64,000 nucleotides of DNA from Notospermus geniculatus (GCA_002633025.1 NMRB01000082.1:539882-603881); one strand, 5' to 3'. Positions 21,863-34,579 are shown, numbered from the stretch's first letter. Translations and numbers: made by a program. Notes: generated from the letters alone by a model not told the origin.

Positions 21863-22154
21863 GCCCTACTAAAAAAATCTCTGTAGGGTGTGACAGGGTG
21901 TTCTTGGGTGCTCTAGGGTATTCTTGGGTGTTCTTGGGTAGACTGTTTCAAAATACCCATTGAGCAAAGGGTGTTCTAGGGTATCTTTAGGGTGTTCTAG
22001 AGTATCTCTGGAGTACCCGGACAACCCTACAGGTACCCTAGAACACCCTTCACTCAATGGGTATTTTGAAACAGTCTACCCAAGAACACCCAAGAATACC
22101 CTAGAGCACCCAAGAACACCCTGTCACACCCTACAGAGATTTTTCTAGTAGGGT
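21863..22154. mobile_element. Large foldback element with ~100-bp arms
   Basis: The arms are nearly perfect complements, beginning CCCTACTA and built from GGGTGTTCTTGGGT and GGGTATTCTTGGGT phrases. Because of the symmetry, both strands carry almost the same 62-codon frame. That frame is a by-product, not a gene. Confidence 0.85.
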
Positions 22155-22924
22155 GGATAAATAGGGTCGAAAATTCACTGGCGGTATGACAGAGGGGATG
22201 ATCGTATCTCAGTTAATGATTAATGTGTTGTTTTCACTGATATTTTTTGTATCAAGAGTACATGTATCAAGTATTTCCAAAAACATTTCCAAGAATTTTC
22301 GCAACATGTGTGGCCGTATTTCTCGCAGAGGCATTTTGTGACGACATTAGTCATGTGAGAATAAATCAGCCGTATCTTCCAGAACATCTTCTGTCAGTAG
22401 AACCGGTGTCCCCCTTATTGTTCGACGAATCTTGTTTATCAGAGTTCTGCTGGCGAATGGGCCTGCACACATACTAAATCATTTACTCCGCAGTTGTCAA
22501 TTCAAAGTTCAATCAGGATTGCTCCTGTCCCGAATCCACATTGGACCGCATTGGACCACATACGTCCACATTCAATTCAAATCTCGTCTAAATTTTAAAC
22601 GCTAATGATACCCGATGCGGGACGATTGGATCCAATCGGATCGAATCTGAATGTGTGTTTTTTGCATGTCGTCTAAACAGGGGCGATTTTTAAGAGCAAT
22701 TTTAAGAGCAATTTTAAGAGCAATTTTTAAGTAACATAGACAAGGAAAACCAGAGGTCCAAAAACTGAGGCCTGTGGCACACAATTCATTATTTTCCCAG
22801 AGGAGTTGTCTAATGCATTCTTAAAGGAAGACATCCGAAAGATATTGCCCGGCCGGCACTGTTTGTTTTTGTTTTGATTAGCGTGGTGTCACCGTCGATG
22901 AACAGATGGCGCGGTGCGTTATGG

Positions 22925-23098
22925 CACAGGCCCCGGGAGAGCTATCAGTGAGTTAAGAACACGTATCTAACCAAGAACCGCTAGTTTGTAAAAAAAATAC
23001 ACCCACGAATTTGTGAGCTCGGGGTGTGTATTTAACAAACTAGCGTTTTTTGGTTAGATACGTGTTCTAAACTCACTGCAGCTCTCTCGGGACCTGTG
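22925..23098. mobile_element. Foldback element flanked by ~60-bp direct repeats
   Basis: Arms CACAGGCCCCGGGAGAGCT and complement, plus AGAACACGTATCTAACCAA. Direct repeats starting TTTTGTTTTGATTAGCG lie at about 22866-22925 and 23097-23159. Confidence 0.75.
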
Positions 23099-23315
23099 TT
23101 TTTGTTTTGATTAGCGTAGTGTCACCGTCGATTAACAGATGTCGCTGTGCGTTATGGCAAAGAGGCGCCTCAGTGGTCGGGCTGAAATGTGTGTGGGGGG
23201 GGGGGGGCTAAAGCCCCCCAGCCCCCCTGTTCCGACGGGCCTGCTCGTGGAAAAGCAGCTTATTACACGCCGGCAAGGGCGAGGAACCGCTAGCGGGTTC
23301 CAAGTTACGTCATAT

Positions 23316-24090
23316 CATTAAAGGAGCTCGACGTCCAAGTTGTAAACAAACTGGTTTGTTTACAAACAGTGGCTAGCAAACTAGTTTTATTCCTTCGTGA
23401 AGGTGGCAGCACCAGTAGCGCCCCGTGATCGTCATTCGGAACGACCTGAGGCGAACTGCTATCCGTCACTGGGCGGCGCATTTCACCTCGGACACAAGTC
23501 CAAGGCAGCCATGTTGTTTATCATCAAACCCACGTGACACCCGTGGGACTATTTTCGCCGAATTTTGGCCCGTTAAGATGTTCAACCGTACTTTCTCGAT
23601 AAGTTGAGGCATATTATATATAAACTTACTGGTATCTCACCCAATCTGCCAATTACTGATCAATAACACAACGTTTGTATGCGACCTATTTAGTTCATGC
23701 GCAGGTGTGATGAGGCGACCGCATCTGAATTCTCACAAACGGGCAGCGATCGTTGCGCGTTCAAGATGGCTGCCTTGGACTTGTGTCCGAGGGGAAATGC
23801 GAGCCGTCACGGAAATTGCCGAGCAGTTGCCTTCGGAAGTTCCGAATGCGTGATCGTTAGACTGGTGCCCAGTCCAATGCAACTCACTCAACCACTCACT
23901 GGTTCTCTATCCACGCTGTGCTGCCACCTATTATCGGTGATATGTACTGAAGTGAATATGTAGTCTCGCGCAGCCAACCGTTTCGTTCCGCAGGTAGTGC
24001 GACACAAACGTTCGATCGGTGACCGAGCAGCTGGGTGCCCGAGACTAGTGAATATCGTGTTTACAACTTGGACGTCGAGCTCCTTTAATG
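23316..24090. mobile_element. 775-bp element with 32-bp terminal inverted repeats
   Basis: The left end CATTAAAGGAGCTCGACGTC... is perfectly mirrored at 24059-24090. Inner inverted phrases (GGACACAAGTCCAAGGCAGC) occur too, and part of the interior recurs at 60283-60375. No transposase frame was found. Confidence 0.85.
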
Positions 24091-26543
24091 GTAAAATCCT
24101 CAATGCAGTAAATTTGACGAATGCTTTTTCTCTTTTACGTCAATAGGCCTACTGTATGTGTTTGATTCGATGACTTGCTGTCGCTTGTCGCTTGTCACAG
24201 GACAACTTAGATTTGAAACGAAAGGAAACGTTTTTGATATGGAATAATACCGTAGTCTTTTAAATATCAGGACAGTTTGAGGAAGAATAAATTGTATCGA
24301 GTACAACTTGGATACAGAGAGACGGGGTTCTCTTCTGGGGTCGACAGTGGGCTGTGATTGGATGACCAGCGAAATTGAATGCGGTGAATGATATTATTTA
24401 TATTTTGCACAAAGTAGTCTGCGAGATTATTTAGAAAAACATCTGTTGCTCAACGCCTTTGTTAGAAATAAAATAATAGCGGGTATCTCTTGACATCTCC
24501 CTTGTTTGCTCAGATGGTACGTTGTGATAGACACGAATGTTGTTGGCAATAATTTTTGATTACCTGACTGTTGGCACGTTTGCCGTTATATTTATAAACT
24601 TCCTCCTTTAAATCACGATTCACAAAAAGCCCCCTGAAAGACCCACGTCATTTCATCGCCTGACGCCAGCTGCTCAGATATCAACAAGACTATAATTCAA
24701 AAACTTTTGTGTCCGATCATCTCCGATTTTCCTCATATGCTGCATTCAATATTGATGTTGTTGATGAGCTCTATTACTGTGAAGAACCATGAAAGAAGCT
24801 GCTCAAGTCATTTGTGTCTTACTTCTCAGCGTCTACAGGAACCAATAGGAGCTGTCAGTGAGTTGACCAAAAGGTGTCACTACGGCCCAATTAAATGCAT
24901 GTATAGCGGACCCATTCCTTCTTGATCGAGCACCAGTAACGTGGGTTTTCCTGTGTATTGGTCCGCTAGAACTTTGCTGCCATCTTTTGGTAATACGCGC
25001 GGCTGACTGCTCCCATTGCCCAATAGGTTTCTTTCACTAAAGACGCGCGCGAAGACACAGCGCGGTAAGCCCAACCCTCGTTGACCAAATTCAGGTTGAA
25101 TGATTGGCTCTCGCACAGCGTTCCGTGCTGGACTTCAACGCCCCCATGCGACCGGTGTGATAGAATCTAATGTTTTCTTATTTGGAAGAGTAAACATGAG
25201 ACGAGACTGGCGAGCTATGTATATATAAGATCTTGATTTAAACAATGATCCCTCACGACTTTATTTCAAATTGTTTGAACTTAATTAGTTACTAGATCAA
25301 ACAGCATAGAACTGTCGAGTGGGCTATCTCACTCCCAACACTGCGGTAGCCTACATCAGGGTATCAGTTCAGTCATACTCAGTCAGAATCACTTACACTA
25401 AGAAATGGTGAATTGCTTTACAAATCTGGTAAAAGTCACACAATCGCAAGAGAGTCAACCCAGCAAGTCAGGGTTGTCAGAGAGAGATACTGTGGTCGCG
25501 GAGTTATGCCGGATTGGCTTCATATCCGCCCATTTTGCTATTACATGTACCATATTACATGGGCACGATGTTGGTTTCATGTTTGACCGGGTTTATTTAT
25601 CGAGCCGCTCGATGAATAAGCACTACTTTCGGTCTTGTCAAGCCGCTCGATGAGGAGTACGTGGATTCAGTGTTATTTATCGAGCTAGCTTGACAAGCAG
25701 GCTTCAAATTCAGCATTGTTCGTCGAGCTGGCAATAAAGACACGCCTCCTCATGAATATGCAATGGCTTCAGCTTGTTTAGTTCGGAAGTCGGCAGAGTG
25801 GTGGTGCTTCATTGCTCGCAACATGGGGGGGGGGGCGGTCTCCGAAGCCAATTTAGCCTTTTTTCAACCCATGTTTCTGTGTGATGGCCCAAATCTTAGA
25901 CACTGTATGTCGCATGCCTAGCTTCAGACTCTCGGTTTTCGTCAGTCTCAAGATTAATCCGCTGGGGTTTGTGGGTCAGAATCCCGGGTCAGAATCTGCC
26001 GGCGAGTCCGAACACCAGGGTGTGCCCAGCAGGATGATGCGACGATTCTGTAGACGATTTTATCAGTGTCAACACTAAGAAAAAAATAATTAAACCAGTT
26101 GTTCTATGTAGAAATTTGAAAGTCAACATAATTTTCTAAGAAAAGGAAAACAAGAAAAAGAAAAAAAATGAAAAAATATCGTGATCACACGGGAATCGAT
26201 CCCTCGACCTCAGTGGTGTAGTCCCCACATCTTTGCAATGTGCCAATCAACATACTGAAGACAATGGTAGAGTATTTATCACCTGATTCCGGAAATACGG
26301 GCAGCTCGACGTTTAAGCCCAATTTTGCGTACTGTTTAGCGAGCCGGGCTTGATAAATAGCCACTTCGTTCATGTTTTCAATATGAATGAATCCAAGACA
26401 TGCCTTCCCGAGATTTGTTTTCGAGCTCCTTTCATTTATTTAACGCTACTCCTGCGGGTTTTAATGTAGGCCTATAGAACCGCCCCCAATCCGGCATAAC
26501 TACTTTGTCAATAAAAAACCATTAGGGCGAACGCTGCGCATGC
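24091..26543. other. Intergenic sequence, no gene recognised
   Basis: There are a few CCAAT boxes and CpG-rich words near 24840-25110, and short inverted words (GAGCCGCTCGATGA) near 25600. No exon could be supported on either strand. Confidence 0.4.
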
Positions 26544-26914
26544 AATGAGGAACCGGACGAACTAACGTCACGACGTGGCGCTGCGATCGATGAGACCAAA
26601 GTTTCTTTTTTCAACGTGATTTCCAGTCATTTCCATTAACTTCTGGCGTGAAATCAACCCCATTTTTTCAGTCGCATGACATTAAAATTTACACCATCTT
26701 GTCGCGGATGAAAATTTCTGCAATTTCTTTGCTTTTTTTTCTTAAAATAAAGTCGTAGGATGGCGATCTATATTATTTTTTCCTGTAGAAAAATGTACAG
26801 CAGATTTTTTTCATGACGCAACGTCAGCACATAAAACGACGTCAATGACGTCGGTTCGGTCTCATCGATCGCTGCGCCGACCTGTCGGGATAAACGGCAC
26901 GCCGGTTCCTCATT
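26544..26914. mobile_element. TIR element (AATGAGGAACC ends)
   Basis: Ends AATGAGGAACCGG and CCGGTTCCTCATT, with extended arms including GATCGATGAGACC. A diverged copy lies at 32315-32683, at the corresponding place of the second duplicon. Confidence 0.75.
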
Positions 26915-26933
26915 TGTTCCCTAATGCAGCCTA

Positions 26934-27070
26934 TCCATGTGCAATATTATTGCACGATATGTGGATCAAAATGGGGCAATATTATTGCCAATCTTTCTTC
27001 CATCCATTGTGCCAGAAGCACATGACACCCATTTTGGGCGCCATGTTGTGCAATAAGTATTGTACGTGGA
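26934..27070. mobile_element. Small foldback element
   Basis: TCCATGTGCAATATTATTGC is mirrored by GCAATAAGTATTGTACGTGGA. It is absent from the duplicate region near 32.7 kb. Confidence 0.6.
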
Positions 27071-27923
27071 TGGACCGCTTAATAAATGCAAAAAGCTGCA
27101 ATGTAACAAAATAAACAATGAATCTAGATTAATACCAACCTTGATTTTCCGGTAAAATGACTTTAAACATCAGTTAGTCATTTTAGTTTCTGAAGGTGAT
27201 ACTTCGTTAAAAAACTGTTTTGGTTTCGACGACCTCGCCACACTGGTACTCATCGCTTACTGCCAACGCATGCGCAGTTTCTCCCTCACCGTGATACGTT
27301 CGTGGCGGAGATACATCCCGTTGCTGATGGACGACGACCAATTTCCCCTCGCATAATCCTACCACTATAGATCGACGGCGTTGATTGCGGACCATGTTTA
27401 CATGACTTGACCAGGGTAACCTCTTTTTAACGGGCCGCCCTGAATTTATTTCTGGCAGGATGCCTTAACAAAGCACATCAGTGTGTTACCCAGCGCTTCT
27501 AGATCAAAGTGGATGTTACTTTCTATCTATACCTGGCTGTGTCTGTGCGTAACTGCCGTGGAAACGAAAAATTTGCACTTCTATGTTTACATAAAAACGT
27601 GGAATCATCATGACATGCACGGATGTACAGGCCGACACTACGCTCACTTTGTGACGTGACGTCATGACGTCACTCGCTGTGGAAAGTCACGGCCGAATTT
27701 CACACGTGGGGAGTTGTTTCATGTGGCAAAACTCATATATTTTACTGACTCGAAAGCAGATTTTCTCTAGAATTTCGTTACTTTAGTAAAATAGGGAATA
27801 TCTTCTCCCAGATACATGAAAAATAAAAGTGGTTTCTTTACAAATAAGTTTCGAAATAGAGGTGTCCTTTGGTGTTGTCAGTTTTCACCCGAGATGGTCC
27901 GCAATCAATGACGTTTATCTATA

Positions 27924-28131
27924 NNNNNNNNNNNNNNNNNNNNNNNNNNNNNNNNNNNNNNNNNNNNNNNNNNNNNNNNNNNNNNNNNNNNNNNNNNNNN
28001 NNNNNNNNNNNNNNNNNNNNNNNNNNNNNNNNNNNNNNNNNNNNNNNNNNNNNNNNNNNNNNNNNNNNNNNNNNNNNNNNNNNNNNNNNNNNNNNNNNNN
28101 NNNNNNNNNNNNNNNNNNNNNNNNNNNNNNN
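27924..28131. other. Assembly gap, 208 N
   Basis: A run of N. The bases before it (ATGGTCCGCAATCAATGACG) are an inverted copy of 27380-27395 and beyond. Confidence 0.99.
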
Positions 28132-28559
28132 CCTACCTCTGTTAGTCATTGACGGATAGCAGCTGGATTGGTTTCAAAACCGAGGGAAACAAAGCGAATA
28201 GTCCATGTCTCGGCCTACTTACTACTGCAGGCCTACTGTATGTAGAATGCAGGCTGACTGACGACGTCGTCAATATCAAAACACGACACGACGTTATGAC
28301 GTCATCACCAGTGGTGTTGACGCTGTGCATCTAGGATACGCCAGCCGATTCACCTTAGCAACGGAGGTACACAGAGGATTGGGAACTAGACGGGGGACGT
28401 AAGATATGGAATGCTCCCTGAGACACCAGTTTTCAACCTCGAATCCAGGCCGACACTGGATAAGTGCTGTGTATTTTGTAGCTGTATTGTTTATTCAATT
28501 GTCTGAGAACGCGGTTTATTCCGCTATTCCGCGGAATAGAGATTCCGCATTATCGAGTA
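28132..28559. other. Intergenic, no gene recognised
   Basis: TGACGTCA-like palindromes occur near 28265-28305 (and at 27648-27675). These are CRE-like words, but no transcript is supported. Confidence 0.3.
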
Positions 28560-30307
28560 AGCCGGTTCAGAAAGGACTAGTATAGAAACGGTTCAATGAT
28601 ATCCATATAAAAATCGTGGTCCTACATGCAACCCTAAAAAAGAAAGACAAAAGAAAAGCTTTTTTCACGGATGAAGAAGTTTATTAGCTCTCAACTCTTG
28701 GTACATGAAGTTGATACAGAACGTGACTTTCCGGCGAATAAAATGATAAAACAAAAATAAAACGATCAAACAAAAATAAAACTGATGGGATATAAGCAAA
28801 ATAAGAAAACACCGTCAATTAAGTCCATACCTTCGTGACACCCTAATGATGGTTTTCATGGCAAAATTTCACACCGTAGTTTCATGTGAATAAAATGATA
28901 AAACAAAATATATGACGTAACTTCATATATGAAGTTAGTTGTTTGAAGCACAGACGATAGAGGTTGATGAAGGAATCTGCAAACTAAGGTCATTTGGAGA
29001 AGCTGTGAGCTGTTTGTACATCTCCTTTTCGACGTTTTATCCCACTAGGACGGGACGTGCATTGCTCTGCTCTCAGACTGTCCTTTGAAGTTGGTACAAC
29101 AGCTCGCAGCGCCGCCCTGCCGGGATAAATGTCAAACGGGTTCTCCATTCAGATCATTCACTGCCGCCATAGCTCGATACAGAAATATATATACTAGTAT
29201 ATGTTTTTTTCGTAATCAAATTATACATAGCAATATAATCGATTACAGTCAATGTAGGTGCAATAACAGAAACAGTGCCGGTTGTGCAAAAGGTGCAAAA
29301 GAAATGACGTAAGAAGATTGATTTATGTCAATCGGAATCCATAAGCGGGATTGGCCAGGTCGGAGGTCAGCTGATCATGTTGGTGTCCGAAAATCTGCAC
29401 GCCATTGGTTGACTTTGCCCAATAGGCCTATTCTAATCCTCCGTAGTTTTATTGCGTGAGTTGAACCTGCATAATAAGTTGCTGAGGGTATAATATGAAA
29501 AGTATAAGTTAAATATGAAATGGAAGAAATTATCGTGATCTGCAGGTAGGCCTATTATCAGCCGTTACAATTTTGGACTTCTTTTCCTTACTGCATCAAA
29601 GATTTTGAAAATTATGTTTAGGTATAAGATCAAAAAGTAGCCTAGCATTTGTACAGAATTTAATGGCAATGTACATGTACGGCAATCTTGAGACATATCA
29701 GCGCAAAAATTCAATTAGGACCATTCACTTCTTTCATAAAGTAGGCCTGCATAAAGATATATTGTAAAGGTTTTTCAACTTGTTTCGTCTATATCATGTG
29801 GAAATGTTCGTGCGAGTGGAAATTTTCAAGACATACACAATAAAATTGGGAACGCGTTGCACATTTTAGCGTCCATCCTCTTGTCTTCATTGTGTCGCTG
29901 TCATTCTTCCCTCGAGCACTTCATGTGATGTGTCACTTGTATAGGCCACGTTACAACCAGTTGTAACAGGCCATCGATATTACGTAAAGTTAGCAATGGG
30001 GAAACGGCTTCTGCTCTACTATAGATCGAAAAAATACTCTGAAAAGAAGGTAAGATGGATATCATTTTCTCAGCGACCGTTCCTAGTCCATAGCCAGTAG
30101 CGTAAAAATGCTCCGTGCAGACAGCCCAGTCCCTTCAGAAACCACTCAGGGGAACAAGAAGTGCTCTCATTTAGTAAACCTTTTGATTCTTTTCGACTCT
30201 TCCCTCAGTCAACAAAGGGATAACTCCACCTTCGATCGAGCATACGGCCTCTTGGACACGAGTCTGACGTTTAGCCACTGATCACATCCGCAGATTCTGC
30301 TCTATAC

Positions 30308-30493
30308 TCACCAGGGGATTCTTCGGCGTAGTTTCTTGCAGCACAGGTGATGGTGGCCGGCATTACATCCACTCGAGGTGCATTCATAACAAGGTGCGTG
30401 TCGGCCAAACTTCCTCCAGAACACCTTGCAATAGTTAGGCCTGCGGCATTCCCTTCTTACGAAGTTACCACCATAGCGCGGAATGACGAAAAT
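30308..30493 (-). CDS. Duplicate terminal cysteine-rich exon (copy 1)
   Basis: 186 bp, starts phase 0 after TTTCAG and ends at TGA 30308-30310. It has ten cysteines, with E-C-R-R-P-N-Y-C-K-V-F-W and L-C-C-K-K-L-R-R-R-I-P-W at the end. It is protein-identical or nearly so to 35421-35606, with at least two silent differences. No EGF exon precedes it, so its use is uncertain. Confidence 0.55.
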   Translation of the reverse strand: MFVIPRYGGNFVRRECRRPNYCKVFWRKFGRHAPCYECTSSGCNAGHHHLCCKKLRRRIPW

Positions 30494-30593
30494 CTGAAAT
30501 CATCATTTGGACGTTACAAATAAGAACGTTGTAAAATGTAATGTATACGTCATGACCCCAAGTCGTTCTGATGTGATCTCCAGTCGACGCTAA

Positions 30594-30708
30594 AGGTCTC
30601 GGGCCACTTGTGCGTTTTGCGCTGCGTGATGCGTCAAATCTTTTGTTATTTTCCGCCGTTCTGCTTGACGCATCACGCAACGCAAAACGCACATGTGGCC
30701 CGAGACCT
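30594..30708. mobile_element. Foldback MITE with TAA target duplication
   Basis: Ends AGGTCTCGGGCCAC / GTGGCCCGAGACCT. TAA is present on both sides, and the duplicon copy near 35708 is an empty site (GACGCTAAAGACG). It is PIF/Harbinger-like. Confidence 0.9.
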
Positions 30709-30854
30709 TAAGACGTTGTGCGGCGCTGCAGTCGAAAAGATGATATGAAGTCATAGCTGATATGTAGACCTTACAATATCAAGAGATGGTAATTTTTGAT
30801 ATGCTGCAAATTGGGTGAGAGGGGACTGGAATGGAAAACCTATTTTCAACTTAC

Positions 30855-30943
30855 GTAACAACTGGTGTAACATCTCGGGCAAGACACAAGGCGACCATTT
30901 CTCCAGGGACAACACGGACCGACATAATCGTAGCATCTCAAGC
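30855..30943 (-). CDS. Duplicate penultimate cysteine-rich exon (copy 1)
   Basis: 89 bp, phase 1 to phase 0. It encodes L-R-C-Y-D-Y-V-G-P-C-C-P-W ... C-P-R-C-Y-T-S-C-Y. It differs from 35855-35943 by Arg versus Lys at residue 2. Confidence 0.55.
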
Positions 30944-31160
30944 CTGAAAAAGTGAACCAAGGAGTACACATCACCATCCGATACGGTGAAGGGGAGGGTA
31001 CGGACAAGGATTACAGGCTACATGAAAAATCCCCACTTTTGGCAATGTCACTGCGAGTCTACACGTAAACAGACTTTTACATATCAATAGTTTCACCGAG
31101 TGTAAGCAATATTACACAAGGTATTATTAACCATACATCCAGGTAAGTGTACTTCTGTAA

Positions 31161-32314
31161 GGCGAGAGTTTTTTTATTCCTTGTTTCGCGAACTTTTTCT
31201 CCCACAAATTTTGTGAGGTGGTCGGAAAAAAAATAAAAATAAAGTTACTACAGAAAGGTTTCTGGATTAGGCTGGGTAATAATGTGAAGTGCCTTGACAC
31301 TTAAATGTAAAAGGCACTATAAGCCCACACATTATTATTTATTATTATTTTGTTTGCTCAGAAAAAGCCCCTGTCGGTATCGTTGGTGTGCTGTTGGCCT
31401 GTTGTAGGCGCTTTCGCACCAAAACCGGATTCCGGTGCGTTTTGCGGTACGGTTCCCGCAAGTCAATGAACGTCCACCGGGGCTCTTCATTGAAACCTTT
31501 TACCAACGCGCCTTTTAAATTGCAGAAATGTTTACCACCCGGCTATGTCACTAGTCATCCCACGCATGTATATGATGTACATGTACAGTACATTATATCG
31601 CCGCGCCGGCTTCAAGTCCTACACAGAGGCAAAGTGGTCTACTCAATAATACAAGTAGGACTGAATTACATTTGGCACAATCATAAACGGCATGTATGAA
31701 CTGAATGTACTTATCTACAGGAGAAAATATGTTTGAAACGTGTAACTGAAATTATTGGTAATGGACAGCGATTCAATGAACGAAGTACGAAGTAGAAGTA
31801 GAAATAGACGAAGGCTGTGCAAGGAAGAAGATTTCGGGCCTAGTCTTAAGGTGAAGGGATACCTAAGCACAAAAAATGCACGCACAAAATTGAAAAATCG
31901 ATAGGGCCTATCTTCTTTATAACCTAAAGTTATCTACATGTATTAAACCAAGTTTATTATTTAAGTATAAACCCTGCTCCGTACACTCTGATATAAAATT
32001 GTGAATTTTGGTTGACATTAATGCTGTTAATTAACCTTTAATTAGACCCTAAAATTTCATTTTCGGGGCTAAATTCTGAATCTTGACTACCGACTTTGCT
32101 GTTTCGGATTAGCCTACATAAAGACAAGCAGTCTTCAGGTGCCAGAATGTTTTCTCACAAAAATTATTTCAGTATCCATTATAAACTACATGTAATTAAG
32201 GTCTAAAAATGCCCCGATTCACATTATTTTGAATAGGAGAAGATTTCACTCGGATATCACCAAAATCTCTCTATCCGTACAAATATAGGCACCTGGAAGA
32301 CTAAATTTACTATC
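31161..32314. other. Unique sequence between duplicons
   Basis: At about 31284-31350 there is a retroelement-like 3' tail (GTGCCTTGACACTTAAATGT, then GGCACTATAAG and ATTATTATTT), reminiscent of LINE/SINE tails. No gene was recognised. Confidence 0.4.
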
Positions 32315-32683
32315 AATGAGGAACCCGCCGAACTACGCCACGACGTGGCGCTGTCAGTGTAAGACCCGGAAGTCCTATTTTCTAACAGTATTTCCATTTA
32401 CTTCTTGCCCCAAAATAAACCACTCTGTTTGGTTCAATTTTAATTAAATTACACTGTCCTGTTTCATGTTGTTTCAAGAGGTATATAGTGACGAAACAAA
32501 GCAGTCTTTACGGTGTCCTACGGTTATGACTGTTGCAGAAAACCCCTTTAAAGGTGCCTTTTAGCACATCTTTTTACATGTGTACGAATGACGACGTGAC
32601 GTCAACAGCGAAAAAAGTGACGTCAATACGTCATTCGGGTCTTATACTGACTGCGCCATCTGCAGTCATGCGGGTTCCCCATT
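32315..32683. mobile_element. TIR element, diverged copy of 26544-26914
   Basis: Ends AATGAGGAACCC and GGGTTCCCCATT. It keeps the CACGACGTGGCGCTG core. Confidence 0.7.
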
Positions 32684-34573
32684 ATAAAAACGGTTACTTT
32701 ATAAAAATCATCGAGCAATTAAGTGCAAAACAAAACCGAAAAGCACAGAAAAAGCGGGAAATTTCACCCGAATCTAGATTACCAACCTCGATTTTCCGGT
32801 AAAATGACTTTAAACATCAGTCAGTCAGTTTAGTTCCTGAAGATGATACTTGTTATAAAAAGTGTTATGGTCTCGACGACCTCGCCACACTGGTACTCGT
32901 CGCCGCTTACTGCCCACGCATGCGCAGTTTCTCCCTCACCGTGATACGTTCGTGGTGGAGATACATCCCGTTGCTGATGGACGACGACCAATTTCCCCTC
33001 GCATAATCCTACCACTAACAATGTTGTCAATTCCAGAGATTGTTCCTTCGCGATTCAGTCAGCGCCATACATTCTCAATAACTGCTGCTGGCTTTCACAA
33101 ATTGGCGGGGATCGGCTACCAGAGCGCCAAGTGTTTAGGACAAGAACTAAACAAATAATATCTGTCTCCGGTTTAGTGCAGAATACGTAGGTAGCAACGC
33201 AAAAATCTGCGCTCCTCGTCTGCAGAGGCTGGGTTCAGAAAGGAATAGTAGAAAGGGTTCAATGATATCCATATAAAAACCGTGGTCCTACATGCAACCC
33301 TAAAAAAGAAAGACAAAAGAAAAGTTTTTTTTTCACGGATGAAGAAGTTTATTAGCTCTCAACTCTTGGTATACATGTAGTTGATACAGAACGTGACTTT
33401 CCGGCGAATAAAATGATAAAACAAAAATAAAACGATCAAACAAAACTAAAATGATCAAACAAAAATAAAACGATCAAACAAAACTAAAACGATCAAACAG
33501 AAATAAAACTGATGGGATATAAGCAAAATAAGAAAACACCGTCAATTATTAAGTCCAGACCTTCGTGACACCCTATTGATGGTTTTCATGGCAAAATTTC
33601 ACACCGTAGTTTCATGTGAATAAAATGATAAAACAAAATATATGACGTCACTTCATATATGAAGTTAGTTGTTTGAAGCACAGACGATAGAGGTCGATAA
33701 AGGAATCTGCAAACTAAGGTCATTTGGAGGAGCTGTGAGCTGTTGTACATCTCCTTTTCGACGTTTTATCCCACTAGGACGGGACGTGCATTGCTCTGCC
33801 CTCAGACTGTCCTTTGAATTACGAAGTTGCTACAACAGCTCGCAGCGCCGCCCTGTCGGGATAAATGTCAGATGGGTTCTACATTCAGATCATTGACTGC
33901 CGCCATCAAACTCGCTAGCCTTGTGGTACGGCATTCCGCGTTTTCGGTTTGCTCCACTTGTACCACTGGCTTCATACGCCCTCATCACTCTGCTCGGAAT
34001 CAGCACATGGTGAATAGAAAAACTGATCTACAGCTACTTTTACACCCTAATAAAATCATAATCGTACTGTCAAGTTTTAGAAATGTGCCAAAACACCAGA
34101 CTCACCATGATTTTTAATCATTTGTTCATTATTTTGTGTTGCACTTTTTTGCGGCGAATTACACGGTTGGCTGTGCTTTGGTTCGGTCGTTCTGGCAGAT
34201 CGTTTCCATTTTAGAAGCAACCAAATCGATGTACCAATCAGGTTTGTCGAATTTGATCACATGGTTTTGTGAAGGTAAACATAACTACGTGCTACCTGGA
34301 CGCAGCCATCTTAAATGACGCCATTCCTACGCGAAAAGAACTACGGGGCACTGACGTTTGAAGGCAGAGTCACTAAGGTGAAACCGTGTGACCTCTGCAC
34401 AGGAGATTGTGCCGCCATAGCTCGATACAGCAATGACGTAGGAAGATTGATTTATGTCAATCGGAATCTATAAGCGGGATTGGCCAGTACGGAGGTCAGG
34501 TGATCATGTAAGCGTGTCCGAAAATCTGCACGCCATTGGTTGACTTTGCACGATATTCTAATCCCTCCGTTGT

Positions 34574-34579
34574 TTTATT
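34574..34579 (-). terminator. Candidate polyadenylation signal of gene 2
   Basis: This is the first AATAAA on the minus strand after the stop codon, about 845 bp downstream. It is kept in both duplicons. Confidence 0.3.

Larger units (their letters stand above)
28560..31160. repeat. Segmental duplicon, copy 1 (3' end of the microexon gene)
   Basis: Collinear with 33220-36165, including two terminal exons and flank. It differs by indels: a MITE at 30594, a shorter tandem near 28740, and about 0.5 kb present only in copy 2. Confidence 0.9.

Noticed and set aside
21869-22148. Two opposite 62-codon frames with the same ending
   Set aside because: They are a consequence of the foldback symmetry.
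26181-26250. tRNA-like sequence on minus with a B-box-like GGATCGATTCC
   Set aside because: No convincing acceptor or anticodon stems. It may be an old SINE fragment but cannot be called a tRNA.
27207-27395. Minus frame shared with 32830-33030, containing an NRF1-like GCGCATGCG
   Set aside because: Duplication accounts for the similarity. The segment also forms the arm of an inverted repeat, and no matching acceptor is certain.
27648-27675. TGACGTCA cluster as an active CRE promoter
   Set aside because: Palindromic words alone do not establish a promoter, and no transcript start or gene is attached.
29996-30049. Plus-strand ATG exon of 18 codons with donor GTAAGA, kept in both duplicons
   Set aside because: Only one silent difference supports coding and no partner exon could be found. 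Conservation is explained by the duplication.
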